This document shows, one piece after another, positions 1 to 16,800 of a DNA stretch of 64,000 nucleotides. Source of the stretch: Ostrinia nubilalis. Taxonomy: Eukaryota > Arthropoda > Insecta > Lepidoptera > Crambidae. The stretch spans positions 1,022,001 through 1,086,000 of the forward strand of contig NC_087099.1 in the NCBI RefSeq assembly GCF_963855985.1, given 5' to 3'. A program made the translations under genes and the position numbers. The number at the start of each line of letters is the position of its first letter. Position 1 is the stretch's first letter. The notes beneath the pieces were generated by a model that had not been told where the DNA came from, searched no databases, and saw only the letters and a list, made by a program, of their open reading frames with translations.

Positions 1-3000
1 GAGTTCCTGAAGAATTTGAACCACGTCAGCTTCGGAAAGCTCAGCATTAAGTTCTGGAAAGATTCCAACTCGGCGTTACTGGGTGAGTACTCAGTAGAAA
101 CGGGCATTCGTTTATTATGAGACAGGTAGTAGGTTATTTGGCATAAGTTTGCTAACCGTACTTTTTGAACAATAAAGGCCTATTCAGACCTAAGCAGTAT
201 TCGCTACCGTATGCGGCAGAGAAAACACTCTAGCCGCGATACTTGATACTAAATACCTGATCGAAACCCGCGCGGTATGTACCTCTACCCACAGCGGCAG
301 CGAATATCGCTCAGGTTTGAATAGGCCTTATAAACAATGAAGGCTATATTTTTGTACTTACCAGTTGGCACCACTGGCGATTAACATGACCCTACTCTAC
401 AGTGGCGCCACTCTGGTGAGTGCAAATGCGATAGTCCTCCTACTGCTTCAGCGCTCCCAAGTTGTCGCCACTTCAGGTTCACTTATCATCATGTGAGATA
501 CAGGCATACAGAAAGTGACGGTGACCTTACTCTACAGTGGCACCAAGTGGTGAGCGTTAAAACGATAGTCCTCATTGCTACACACCCATGCTCTTTTACG
601 TGTACAGTTGTTGTTACACTACGCAATTTACGGCGCCGTAATAAGGTTTAAATTGCAATGTGACGCAGAGTCGTCGCTAAAAATCAGTTTCGAGACAAGC
701 CCTGGCGGTGTTGATGTATACTGAGCTTTTTGTTAGAGGGGCACAAGCAGTTAACTGTTCACTTGTGTATCTCTCTCTGTATCTATGTCTTGTCTGCTTG
801 AATACCGAATTCCGGTCGCCGAGCAGATAGAATTTCGTCCAATGACCCCAAGCTGCCTATCCTTATCGCTCGCGCGTAATTATATTGCTGTCGCGACTGT
901 GCGACGGGCGGCTAGGCCGCAGTGAGTGTGCGAGCGATAAGGATAGGTAGCTTGGGGTCATTGGACGAAATTCTATGTGCGACCGGACTTTACAAATAAA
1001 AAGTTTTCTATTGTATTCAGAGTCAGTGGAGGAGTCGCTGAAGGCAGCGAACGTGAACGCCAAGATCCAGCCGTCGCCGCTGTTCCAGACCATGATCGAG
1101 GGCGCCAGCGAGAAGCACATCGTCAACTCTGGGCTAGAGTACTCCATGACCAACGCCTGCGATGTACGGACCGTTTATACGACACTAGCGGTCGCCCGCG
1201 ACTTCGTACGCGTGGACCTCGTTTTACACCTTAGTTCGTAAAATCTGTTGTTTGATATCATGTTGTCAACATCAACATGATGTTGATAGATGGCGTTTCA
1301 CGGCTTCCCCTGCATGAATATTTACGAACGTCAAAAACAGTATGTCCAGCGCTGTAGATTTTTTTTACTAATGACGATAGATGGCGCTTTTTAGATACGT
1401 CTTAATTATTTATTGAAATTTATTTGTCACATATCGTCATAAATTATATCCTATATGTTAATCTGGGTTATAAACAATACTGTAAAGTTTCAACAAAATC
1501 CGTTCAGTAGTTTTTGCGTGAAAGAGTAACAAACATCCAGACATCATGACATCCAGACATCCAAACTTTCGCCTTTATAATATTAGTAGGAAGTAGGATT
1601 AGTAGAATTCAGCGTCAAAAATCGCACCTCCCGCGGCAAAAACTTTCAAACGTATACATTCCCACTTCCCACAATTACCATTTGAGAACTCAGTTCTAAA
1701 CTTCATTTCATTAACACGTTGGACGCCACGCGGCTCACCGGTGAGCCTCGAACAATCTGGGGGCACGGCAGTGCCCCCGCCAAGTCGAGCGCGAAGCAAA
1801 CACTGCCGTACCATCTTTACTGGAACCATTTCGCCGCATTTTCAGGCCCCTATTTGAGAACCTCTGGATAAGACCAGAACTTAAAATCCAAAATTTCAAG
1901 TCTGTAGGTCATTTAGTTCCGAAGTTAAGCGAAAGCAAAGTTTCGCATTTACGACACTCACTCACTCACTCACTGATGATCATCAAAATAGAACTAGTAC
2001 TTCCCATAAACTCAGAGAGCTGAAATTTGGTACAGAGTTAGGGTTTAATGGCCACATAAAGGGAAAACTATAAAAACTAGGGAAATCGAAGATCTGGAGT
2101 AACACCACATTCATAATCAATACTACTCCGGCACCGTGGTGTTCGCCTGTATCGCTTACCGCTAGATGGCGCTAGCACTAGCAAGTGGTGTCCAGATTTT
2201 TTTCCTTTCCAGAGCCCCCCGTCGATTAAGTTGAATGTTGTGTAATTTGCATTTCGTTGATTTCGTTTATTATATTGTAAGGATCGCTAAGGTCATGTTA
2301 TTAAAACAATTCTGATTCGTTGTCCATTTTAAAGGTCGTTGAGTTTATTTGTGTTTAATATCGTAAAAAAATCGATAAAACGACGACGTTAAAAAATTTT
2401 GCCACTTTCTACAAAAATAAGTGAAATCCCACCAAAAACATTCTGTAAAAAACTAGCCAAGTCTCGATGGAGCTGCTTGTTTATCTCTAAAAAGTAATGA
2501 AATCTAGACAAAGTCGTGCCAAGTCTATGGTTCCTTACTGCGATTTCTTTATTATTATAGTTAATGTTGTGTGACTTGGCCGTTGAACAATCTTTATTAA
2601 GATAATCATACATAAGTATTATTGAAATACGCAGCTTTATAAAGCCTACAATTGACTGGTTATTGTTGAATCAACGTTTTCCAAGTGGCAATTTTCCATC
2701 GTCAATGGGTAGCGGTTCTGGCGACAGATTGGTGCAATGGTGTCATGGAGCACCTGGTTTTGTCACCCTTCAACGGCCAAGTCACACAACATTAACTATA
2801 ATAATAAAGAAATCGCAGTAAGGAACCATAGACTTGGCACGACTTTGTCTAGATTTAATTACTTTTTAGAGATAAACAAGCAGCTCCATCGAGACTTGGC
2901 TAGTTTTTTACAGAATGTTTTTGGTGGGATACAATTTCCATTGTGTCTAGCGTCTCGGCGTTCAATGACTTAAAGATTGGTACCCCAAAAATGTCCAGTC

Positions 3001-3748
3001 CAGAAGATCCAGTGTTGCTGCTTAAAGCGACAGGTGGGCAGACAGTAGGCGACAGTTACGCTTGAGCTATGGTTATAGATGACCCATGCTAAACTGTCCC
3101 ACCAAACTCAATAACAGGGGGCGCCCCACTGTCAATGTCATGCATAGGACAGTTCAGTATTTTGGAACTATATAAAGATTTTAAATTGGGATTAATCTCT
3201 ATCTGTTATAGGACACGGAGATCATTGTTTGGTTTTATAACCACAAATGTTAGTCTTATCTGGCTGCCTCTGCTCCCATCATATTTTTTCAAGCCACTTA
3301 TGGTATCGTTTATTTAAAAATTAAATGTGTCTTTCTTTAAGTTTATTTGTGTGGTGGAGTGGAGCACCATGTTTGTGTTAGAGGATAAGATCTTCAAAGT
3401 TATTGACGCGGGAGGTGCAATTTTTTGACGCCGAGTGTATTTTACAATATTTTTAACCCTTCAAGTGGCTTTTTAGGTCCAAACGATTAAAAAAGTTGAC
3501 TCGGTGGGCTTTTTTGCCCGAGTCTGCGCTGATATGGCGAAGACGCGTATACGTTCCGTTCCGTTGTTTTCATCAAATCTATGATACATTTAGTCAAATT
3601 ACTCCGGCTGATTATGGTTAATTGTTTACAGAACGTGATGCGGGTAGCAAAACAGCATAACCTGGGCTTGGACGTGCGAACGGCGGCCTACGTCAATGCC
3701 ATCGAGAAGATATTCATGACGTATGACGACATGGGGCTAGCGCTATAA
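1..3748 (+). CDS. Gdh: Glutamate dehydrogenase, mitochondrial: last three coding exons (5' part outside window)
   Basis: Coding exons 1-82, 1021-1163 and 3632-3748 (stop TAA 3746-3748). Donors are GTGAGT at 83 and GTACGG at 1164; acceptors are TTCAG at 1020 and TTTACAG at 3631, and the joins keep frame. The peptide runs from EFLKNLNHVSFGKL through EGASEKHIVNSGLEYSM to LGLDVRTAAYVNAIEKIF. This matches the C-terminal third of animal hexameric glutamate dehydrogenase, including the antenna region and the near-invariant RTAAYVNAIEK pivot helix. The family enzyme interconverts glutamate and 2-oxoglutarate with NAD(P) in the mitochondrial matrix. The catalytic N-terminal part lies to the left of the window. 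The tail ends MTYDDMGLAL, close to the usual family terminus. Intron 1 holds MITEs A and B, and intron 2 is repeat-filled. Gmer converges on it from the right. Confidence 0.93.
336..576. mobile_element. MITE family A, degenerate copy in Gdh intron
   Basis: Ends resemble AATGAGGGCTATCG and CGATAGCCCTCATT, with several changes (here AATGAAGGCTATAT on the left). The internal signature CTCTACAGTGGCGCCA is shared with the copies at 4788, 32473 and 58684. It is more diverged than those copies, so probably older. No coding potential. Confidence 0.75.
805..990. mobile_element. MITE family B copy just upstream of a Gdh exon
   Basis: Near-palindromic element. The arm TCCAATGACCCCAAGCT is mirrored by AGCTTGGGGTCATTGGA, with TATCCTTATCGCTCGCGCG internal to it. 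TA dinucleotides flank it at 803-804 and 991-992. It ends 30 nt before the splice acceptor of the exon at 1021. Same family as 27075, 32540, 33533, 51606 and 56702. Confidence 0.8.
1164..2200. other. Gdh intron 2, left part: retroposon fragments
   Basis: No gene seen. At 1495-1597 is a retroposon 3' tail of the type seen at 15161 (a GTTCAGTAGTTTTTGCGTGA-like block, then CGCCTTTATAATATTAGTA). At 1605-1720 lies a repeat with an inverted relative at about 50415-50530 and a short relative near 3390-3450. An ACTC microsatellite at about 1950-1976 sits in a further lepidopteran-type repeat (1890-2115). Confidence 0.5.
2426..2930. repeat. Foldback repeat, 162-bp arms
   Basis: Arm 2426-2587 is the near-perfect reverse complement of 2769-2930, with a spacer of about 180 bp. 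Each arm happens to be open over about 55 codons, giving mirrored peptides that start at TAKSHNINYNNKEIAVRN. This follows from the inverted repeat and is not evidence of a gene. Confidence 0.8.
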
Positions 3749-3819
3749 CGCTCACGTTACTATACCACCGGTATTCCCTTGGCCATTTGATTGAGACGTT
3801 GAATTTTTTGAGCATAAGG

Positions 3820-4173
3820 CCCAGAACAGACGGTGAAACGCAACTGCAACTTTCTGATGATTCTGTACACTTACCATGAGTTTACGTTAGATGTGCTCGC
3901 TAGCGACTGCGTAAACTAAAAATATGACATTAAATGTATGACATACCTATTGTGCAGCGCCCCTAGCGGCTACTTTCAAGAAATATAATCTTCATAGATT
4001 TTTCGCTAGCGAGCACACCTAACGTAAACTCACGGTAAGCACACTGATGAATGAAACTGAAAGTTTCAAACTGGTCGCGTCATGTGTGGTCTCAACGGAT
4101 GCTATGGCAGAAACTTAGATGCAACTCAAAAGTAACTAGCAGTTGCAGTTGCGTTTCACCGTCTGTTCTGGGT
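3820..4173. mobile_element. TIR element interrupted by a family D MITE
   Basis: The outer ends GGCCCAGAACAGACGGTGAA and TTCACCGTCTGTTCTGGGTC are inverted repeats of about 34 bp. A family D MITE (about 3871-4038; ends TACCATGAGTTTACGTTAG and CTAACGTAAACTCACGGTA, with a CCCCTAGCGGCTACTTTCAA block) sits inside, so D inserted later. Lies in the Gdh 3' UTR or just beyond it. Confidence 0.75.
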
Positions 4174-4411
4174 CTTAGAGTTTAAATTAGCTTGACAAGC
4201 CGATGACTTCTGCATTCGTAAACTAATTTGAATTGTATTGCTCTAAAAATACGCTTCATTTTTACATCCTACAAGATAGAGATGGTGGTACGAATAAACA
4301 TAAAATGACGCTTGCAAACTTTCGGTTTAATTAATTCTATCAGATTTACCGAAACGACTGAAAGTTATATTTAAGTATTTACAAGTTGTTATTATTCTTA
4401 TTTTACTTTGT

Positions 4412-4417
4412 AATAAA
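4412..4417 (+). promoter_or_regulatory. Candidate Gdh poly(A) signal
   Basis: AATAAA followed within 30-40 nt by a GT/T-rich stretch (CGTGTTTCTTTTAG). Another AATAAA is at 4293-4298. If 4412 is used, the Gdh 3' UTR is about 690 nt and includes the nested elements at 3820-4173. Confidence 0.45.
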
Positions 4418-4549
4418 CGTAAATGTAGTTAATTTTTAAAACGTGTTTCTTTTAGAAAATAGAAAAATAGACTTTTTTGAGTTTTAACAAAATGATAAGG
4501 CAAGTTGGCTGCTAAAAAACATCGCAAGTTTGGATTGGTCCATAAACAT

Positions 4550-4555
4550 TTTATT
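4550..4555 (-). promoter_or_regulatory. Candidate Gmer poly(A) signal
   Basis: TTTATT on the + strand gives AATAAA on the - strand, and it is the first such hexamer downstream of the Gmer stop. Its use would place MITE A (4788-5003) inside the Gmer 3' UTR and leave only about 130 bp between the signals of the two convergent genes. Confidence 0.4.
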
Positions 4556-4787
4556 ATAATAACAACGAAAACACTTTGAAACTTATTCAATGCTTACGGC
4601 GTTTGTTCGAGACCTGTCTCAAACAAATGCCGGACGCATGTAAAAAAATAAGACGATAGCACAGACAAATTATTGTTCCTGTTACAACTGCTTAAGGTGT
4701 CTTTTCGATGTGCCGTCGTCTGCATAGTCAGCGTCAAATATTTCGTGACACCCAAAGTAGCCAAAAAGTTCGCAACACGTCTTTTAC

Positions 4788-5003
4788 AATGAGGGCTATC
4801 GTTTTTATACTTAACAGTTGGCACCCCTGGCGATTGACAGGACCTTACTCTACAGTGGCGCCATCTTGATGAGTGCAAATGCGATAGTCCTCCTACCACT
4901 TTCGCGCTCACCAGGTGGTGCCACTGTCTTCGCTACTAGCAAGTGACAGGACCTTACTCTACAGTGGCGCTAACTGGTGAGCGCTAAAACGATGGCCCTC
5001 ATT
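4788..5003. mobile_element. MITE family A copy
   Basis: 216 bp, ends AATGAGGGCTATCG and CGATGGCCCTCATT. Internal blocks CTCTACAGTGGCGCC and GTCTTCGCTACTAGC match the copy at 58684-58899 almost base for base. The uninterrupted TACTAGCAAGTGAC block here is the empty site for the family B insertion in the copy at 32473. Confidence 0.88.
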
Positions 5004-5086
5004 GGAATAAGGTTGTGTTGTCAACTTTTCGGTCACTGGGTGTCACGAACTATTTGACGGTGACTGTACCTAACCTGTCAACTGCA

Positions 5087-10142
<5,056 letters not shown>

Positions 10143-10754
10143 TTACCTCTTAGCTTTTACAAATTACACAACACTTTTCTATTGTTAAATGTTGCGTTGG
10201 TACTATTAGACTGTGAAATTTTCAAAGATTTTCAATTTATTTACAAATTACAACATTCCCAGTTTGCCAGCTGTCCGGCTGTCATTTTAATCTGTCAATG
10301 TCAGTCAGCCAGCCAAGTCAGTGTTTTTTTTAATCACGCACGCACCCACAGATTCTGATATGGATTAGAGTAGATACAGCAAGTTGATCGTCAAAGCGTG
10401 CCATTCCGATATGTCCAAATGGACATACATGGTCGAGTGATGTTCATGTAATCCGATTACAACAATCGGTTACGATGATTTTACGAGGACAGTAGTACGA
10501 ACACGGTAGAAAGAAGAAATTATTTACGGATTGAGAATTGTAATTAACAGCACAAGTAACAAATAATTAATTAGAATAAAGTAGCAGTAGAAGAAGTATA
10601 AAGTAGCATTGTTTTTAATACATATCCTGCGATGTACTCTTAAGAGTTAAAACCATGGTCCCTGTATGTGGTGCACTCATACCGATCCCAAGGAACCGTA
10701 CTTACTCATCAATAAGACACACACTGATGATGATGTATTCATGCACTTAACAAA

Positions 10755-11550
10755 GGACATCATCCACGTTTCATATATTTTTGGTCCAAAATCAAAAGTG
10801 CCGGCCAACAAAAAAAGTGCTGTATTCTGACAGAATACGTCTGCCTTAGCATTTGTTACTATGGCACCAAAGCCGTAGCTCCACTGTGCGTCGAGTATTT
10901 GAGATCTAAAAGTCATCGACTATTCATACATTTTTTGTTCAAAATCAGAAGTGTCGGCCAATAAAAAAAAAGTGCTGTATTCTGACAGAATACGTCCGCC
11001 TTAGCATTTGTTACTATGGCACCAAAGCTGTATCACCACTATGCGTCGAGTATTTGAGATCTAAAATTCATCGACGATTCATACATTTTTTGTTCAAAAT
11101 CAAAACTGTCGGCCAATAAAAAAAAAGTGCTGTCTTCTGACAGAATACGTCCGCCTTAGCATTTGTTACTATGGCACCAAAGCTGTAGCACCACTGTGCG
11201 TCGAGTATTTGAGATCTAAAATTCATCGACGATTCATACATTTTTTGTTCAAAATCAAAAATGTCGGCCAATAAAAAAAAAGTGCTGTATTCTGACAGAA
11301 TACGTCCGCCTTAGCATTTGTTACTATGACACCAAAGCTGTAGCACCACTGTACGTCGTAGTATTTGAGATCAAAGTCAGTCGTTTCATATATTTTTAGA
11401 ACTCAAATACTACGATGCACAGTGGTGCTACAGCTTTGGTGCCATAGTAATAAATGCTAAGGCGGACGTATTCTATCAGAATACAGCACTTTTATTTTTT
11501 GGCCGGCACTTTTGATTTTGGACCAAAATGGATGATGTCCTTTATGTCTT
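10755..11550. repeat. TIR element expanded into a 155-bp tandem array
   Basis: Four head-to-tail units can be anchored on GTGCTGTATTCTGACAGAAT at 10817, 10972, 11127 and 11282, each 155 bp apart. An inverted copy (about 11400-11540) closes the array. The outermost sequences mirror each other: AAGGACATCATCC plus GGTCCAAAATCAAAAGTGCC on the left, GGCACTTTTGATTTTGGACC plus GGATGATGTCCTT on the right. So the whole is a foldback element whose left arm has been multiplied. It lies between the Gmer 5' end and Fmr1. The open frames in it are repeats of one another and not genes. Confidence 0.9.
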
Positions 11551-11559
11551 GAAACGCTG

Positions 11560-13869
11560 GTAGGGTAAAAACAATAACGAGATTTGACGATTTGTAAGAA
11601 TTAATTTATTTTAAAAAGGTAAATAAAGATGTTTTTGGTTTTGTATTTAAGAAATTATCAGTTTTATCGGAATTAATTAATTTTCGAATCGAGTCACACG
11701 ATATCATTCGATGACTTTGCAAATGCAGTACGATGATACGATTACTTTTACGTTGCGGCAATCACTAAAATTCGCTAAAATGACACTAATGACGTTTAAA
11801 AAGTGGCACGCTCGACTTCATACAATTTTTGACACATGCTGCATCTATCCATATCTGTGCACTAGGGTGTCCCGTCGTTGTATGGGAAAAAATTTTTTTT
11901 GAGCTACGGTTACGCAAGAGGTGTCAAAAGTTGCGTTTTGACACATAGATTACGATTAGCATTAAATTTAATTAGACTTCTGTCATCTTGAGGCCTCTAC
12001 CTGTCCTTAAACATTTTTAAAATTGCTATTTTAGGGGTTCCTAACATAAACTATAAATAATACAAAAATAGCGTTTTTATGAAATTTGAGGATACACAAT
12101 GAGTCACAGCAAGGTTTAAAATAGTTTAAAAACCAATAAATCCATAAATACTTTAAAAACGGAATTGGCTTTTTGACCAGAATTAGGCATTTACGCGCGC
12201 GATTTTAATGTATTCTTAATTAATCCATGGGTCAGCCAAGATATCGATTTAATTTGAAGATACTCAATTCCCTTCTTACAGCAGGTTAATAATTTTATTA
12301 CGCTATTATAAAACAATGATTGGCATCTCTAAGTGGAAGCTAACAAAAATGACAGTCAATTTTAGAAAATCAACCATAACTTGAAAACCATTTGTCCGAT
12401 TTCATTACTTTTTTATTTAAATCAAAGCTCTACGTGTGCGCTTGATATTTTGTAGTATAAATTGTATCGATAAAATCAACCTTCAGTTAGTAATTAAAGG
12501 AAAATTGATTTTTTTTACATTGTTGTGATACTACTTTTTAAATCATTTTTTTACAAAATTTCTAATACTCTACTAAAAGTTTTACACGAGCCAAAGGAGT
12601 GTATTAAATTGTCTTTAATTTGATATATAACATGTATGCGTTTCATAACTAAAAATATTTTTTTACTTCCGTTGAAGTTCACCATTGATAAAAAACTGCG
12701 TACAGAACAAAAACTTCAGCTAGAAAGTGTATATGTAACGTACATAAATGTTATTTATATTTAATAGTATGCTAAAACTATTTAACATGTCAATTAGTAT
12801 TCTGTTTAAATATAATATTTTAAAGATTTTTGGCTAGGTAGTTTTTACCTGAAAAAAATCAAAAAGTATATTACTACCATATGTTTGCTAAATTTTTGTT
12901 TAATTTATGCTAAAAGTATGTAATATTATAACAAAAAAGTGCGGTGCGATACCTTACAGCAATAAAACCTCAACAGAAATAATACCAACAGCCTCGCCAA
13001 AGAAGTAGAAAATTTGAGAAAAACAAGTCAAAATATGAATTCTGCTAGTTCGAACCAAACCTATACCTCACTGGAAACAGTCTGTCATTGCCTGCAAATC
13101 ATATCTTAGGGTTCCACTGCCACTGTTATTACAAAATAAAATGAAATAATTTTGAAAAAAATATAATAGATGACAAACAGTGAAGGGCTGATTAAGTGAT
13201 TTTTTGAGACATAAAAATGCCGGTAGAGCCCTTGAGACATTATTTTATATTTTTTTAATTATTTTTACGGTAATCTACATCTTATGACGCAACGTTTGAG
13301 GGGTCTTGTGTAGCGAAAATATAAAAAAAGATATTTCGGGACACCCTACTGTGCACGCACCCCAAGTCACATGGTTGTCTATGGTTTGATTATTTTCGAT
13401 TATAATTTAACCGATTCTGATTGATGGCAGTATAAATGTATTCAATTTAATAAAATTTCAACTTACTCATCAGGCTCAGGCCTTAGCTCAGGCACTCATT
13501 AGTAAGTTCATTAACTATTTTCAGCTTTTTTGTACCTAAATAGCTTTTTTGAAAGACTAATTATTTGATGAAAACAATTTTAAGTCTTTCTAATTTTTTT
13601 TTTAATTCTAATTGGTGCCTCCAACAAAAGTACCAAACTCCTATTCATAATGGTGTTGAATCCGTTACGCCGGAAAACTATGAAACTATCGTGGCGATTC
13701 TAGGGGATTTCTAGATTCTGAATTCAAATCGATGATTCATTCTATTGGCTATGAACTAATTAAGAAGTAAAAAGTTGTCTATGCACAAATTCTTGCATGT
13801 GATTGGCTGGTTGAATTTATACGAGAGTTCGTTCTCGCTCGAAAACGCCAAATACGCTTTCAAACCAAA
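11560..13869. other. Fmr1 upstream region, no gene recognised
   Basis: AT-rich sequence without a convincing frame. A block at about 11690-11850 (GATATCATTCGATGACTTTG, then AAAGTGGCACGCTCGACTTC) shares wording with 10380-10560, so it may be the other end of an inverted repeat around the tandem array. ATTGG (reverse CCAAT) boxes at about 13743 and 13802 and a GAGTTCGTTCTCGCTCG stretch precede the Fmr1 ATG and may belong to its promoter or 5' UTR. No TATA box is evident. Confidence 0.4.
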
Positions 13870-16800
13870 ATGGAGGATTTGTCGGTCGAGGTGTACGGTG
13901 AAAATGGTGCTTATTATAAGGTTTGTAAATCGTGAAGTACATTATAAATTGATTGGTTCGACAGTACAATGTTTCGTGATTCCCACCCTGAGTTATTTGC
14001 AGTCGCATATTCCATCTTGTACGTTTTACTTACAAAAATATTTTTCCGGGAAGATGATCGCGGCTGGAATGGACGCCATGTCCGTCTGACAGGGCGTGAT
14101 TTTTCCATGTGTTGTAAATTCGCTGCTTTTTATATTTTTAGCAACTATTGCGGCACCAAATTAGAGTCCGCACGAGCCGTATTTTATATGTGCGCATTTT
14201 CTCGTATCTGACCTAGTTTACTTCTTTATTTCTAGCACATTACCAACTTATTGGATCATCGTAATGTTCGAAATTTCCTTTATTTTTAGGCCATTGTCAC
14301 CGACGTGCTCGACAACGAGGTTCTCGTAGCCTTTGAAAATGAGTGAGTTGAAATTTTATATGCCCTTCATGAGATATGTGGTCTTCGGGTACCTTCCTAT
14401 TTTTATTATTTACATGCGAATTGTGCATTGCAGCTGGCAGCCGGAGTCCAAATTTCCCTTTTCTCAAGTGTTCCTACCACCCAAAGACTCCGGCAAACAC
14501 ACTGAGTTCGTGGAGAACCAAGAGGTCGAGGTATTCGCGAGGTCGAATGAGAAGGAAGCATGTGGGTGGTGGACAGCAAATATCAAGGTATTGAATTACA
14601 TTACTATTTATTTTAATATTTTAACACCAACAATAATATTTATTTTGATTTCTGAAATCACAAGACATTTAACTACTACCTCCCTTTTAAAATTTATTGA
14701 TGAAAACCATAAATATTTCAGGCAGCTATTATTAACTTTGTTGATGCCTTTAATATCCTTTGAAGAGTAGGAATAGGTACTCTCTCTCTAGTAGTAGGGA
14801 AGTGAAATGTATTATTATTTTTAACTAGCTGACCCGGCGAACTTCGTACCGCCTTAGCGTAGAGATTTTCTTAATATTTTTTTCCGTAAGAACCATCCTT
14901 GGACTTCCACAAACATTTAAAAAAAAGAATTATCTAAATCGGTTCAGCCGTTCACACGTGATGCCGTGACAACGCGAAACGGGTTTCATTTTTATATATT
15001 TTTAATTAATGTATTTTAAAAAAGAAAAATGTTTTATTGTATATTGTAATAATGTATTTATTAAAAAAAAACATATGGATCGAATTGAGAACCTCCTCCT
15101 TTTTTTGAAGTCGGTTGAAAATAACAAGCCAAAAATAGCACCACTTGTCCATTATTTAATACTAGCTTTCCGCCCGCGGCTTCGCCCGCGTGGAATTTTG
15201 TCTGTCACAGAAAAACTTTATCGCGCGCGTCCCTGTTTCAAAAACCGGGATAAAAACTATCCTATGTTCTTTCCCGGGACTCAAACTATCTCTATGCCAA
15301 ATTTCATCAAAATCGGTTGCGAGGTTTAAGCGGGAAAGCGTAACAGACAGACAGACAGACAGAGTTACTTTCGCATTTATAATATTATAGTAATATTAGT
15401 TGGGATTTGAAATGCCAGTTTTCTTCATATAACTTTTTATATTTGGTTTTGAATTTTATTGTGTTTCAAATTATTAAAACTAAAGTATTGGCTGAAGTAA
15501 CCAACTTTTCTGATGTAACTAGTTTACCAGAATTACCAGTATCTCTCACCCTTGAAATATTTAAATCACACCAGGTGCCACCTAGCTGCTATATGAATGT
15601 CTCAATGGCACTGTTGGCCTTCAAATTACTATACATTTAGGGTGCTAACATTAACATTACCGGTATTCTTTATACTCAATTAAATTGAGTTAATATTTCA
15701 CACCAATTTAATGATACATTATTGATTATTCTGTGAAAATAGTAAATGATATAAATAAATAAATAGCTATTTCTGGAATGTGTAAATTTTACACATAAAG
15801 CTTCACTATTAAAAGCTACAACTACCAGTTTTCGAAATGAAATATCTTCAATTAGTTTCTCATCACTTTTTGATGTAGTGAAATTAAATATTGAATTTCA
15901 ATGAAATGACACAGAAATGATTGTGTTTCAGATGATAAGGGGGGACTTCCTCGTGATAGAGTACTTGGAATGGGACAACTGCTACACAGAGATTGTGCCA
16001 AAAGACCGGCTCAGGGTGAAAACTCCCAAGACCCCCATTGACAAAAACACCTTCCACAAGTTCGAAATTGTGGTGCCTGATGATCTCAAGGACTAGTAAG
16101 CATTTTTTTATTCATTTATTACCTACTTATTTTGGAGTAAATAGTATTGTAAGGCCTTCAGGAGGACCAGATTTTGGGCTTCAGCCCAGGGCCCCATGGA
16201 GTCAAGGGGCCAGCTAAGTCAAGTCAACAAAAAATTTACTGTTTCATTTTTTTCTATACTTTGAGTAATTAGGTGGGCCCCTAAGTAGTATTAGCCCAGG
16301 GTCCCCTAAACTCATGGTCTGGCACTGGCCTTTAGTAAGTATATGGTACCTGAAGAAGTAGTGGTAAGTATTACAACTCCAGAATTGTGGTGAGATGTGA
16401 ATCTCATACACATTTGGAGAAAATAATGATAAGCCAATGGAGCAGTATATTTAAGTTTTAAACAGTAGAAAGTAATAATTATCTTGAAACTACAATATAA
16501 AGAAATGTTTGCTAAACAGCACCAGTTTACGGATGTGTTGTAATATTTTTAACAAAATAGATAAAGCATAACAATTTATTTCATAAATAGAAATAGTTTT
16601 TCAATCATTGTAAATCAATCAACACAAATACTCTGTTGTAATACATCAAACAAATCAGGTATAAAAAATGATAATTTGAGTACAACCTATTTTATACTCT
16701 CAATAATTGATTAAAAACAATATTTTTACGCCAATAATTATTTGCTTATTCTTAAAAGCAATTAATTTGTATAATTTAATCAATTGAATAGTATTAGTAT

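Noticed and set aside
2389..2973. Mirrored 74- and 78-codon frames
   Set aside because: They are the two arms of one foldback repeat; similarity follows from inversion and not from gene duplication.
10755..11550. CRISPR-like array
   Set aside because: The 155-bp units are contiguous with no spacers, in a eukaryotic genome.
14333..14770. 145-codon frame starting in Fmr1 intron 2
   Set aside because: It is Fmr1 exon 3 with intron read-through on both sides; GT-AG boundaries at 14434 and 14587 explain the coding part.
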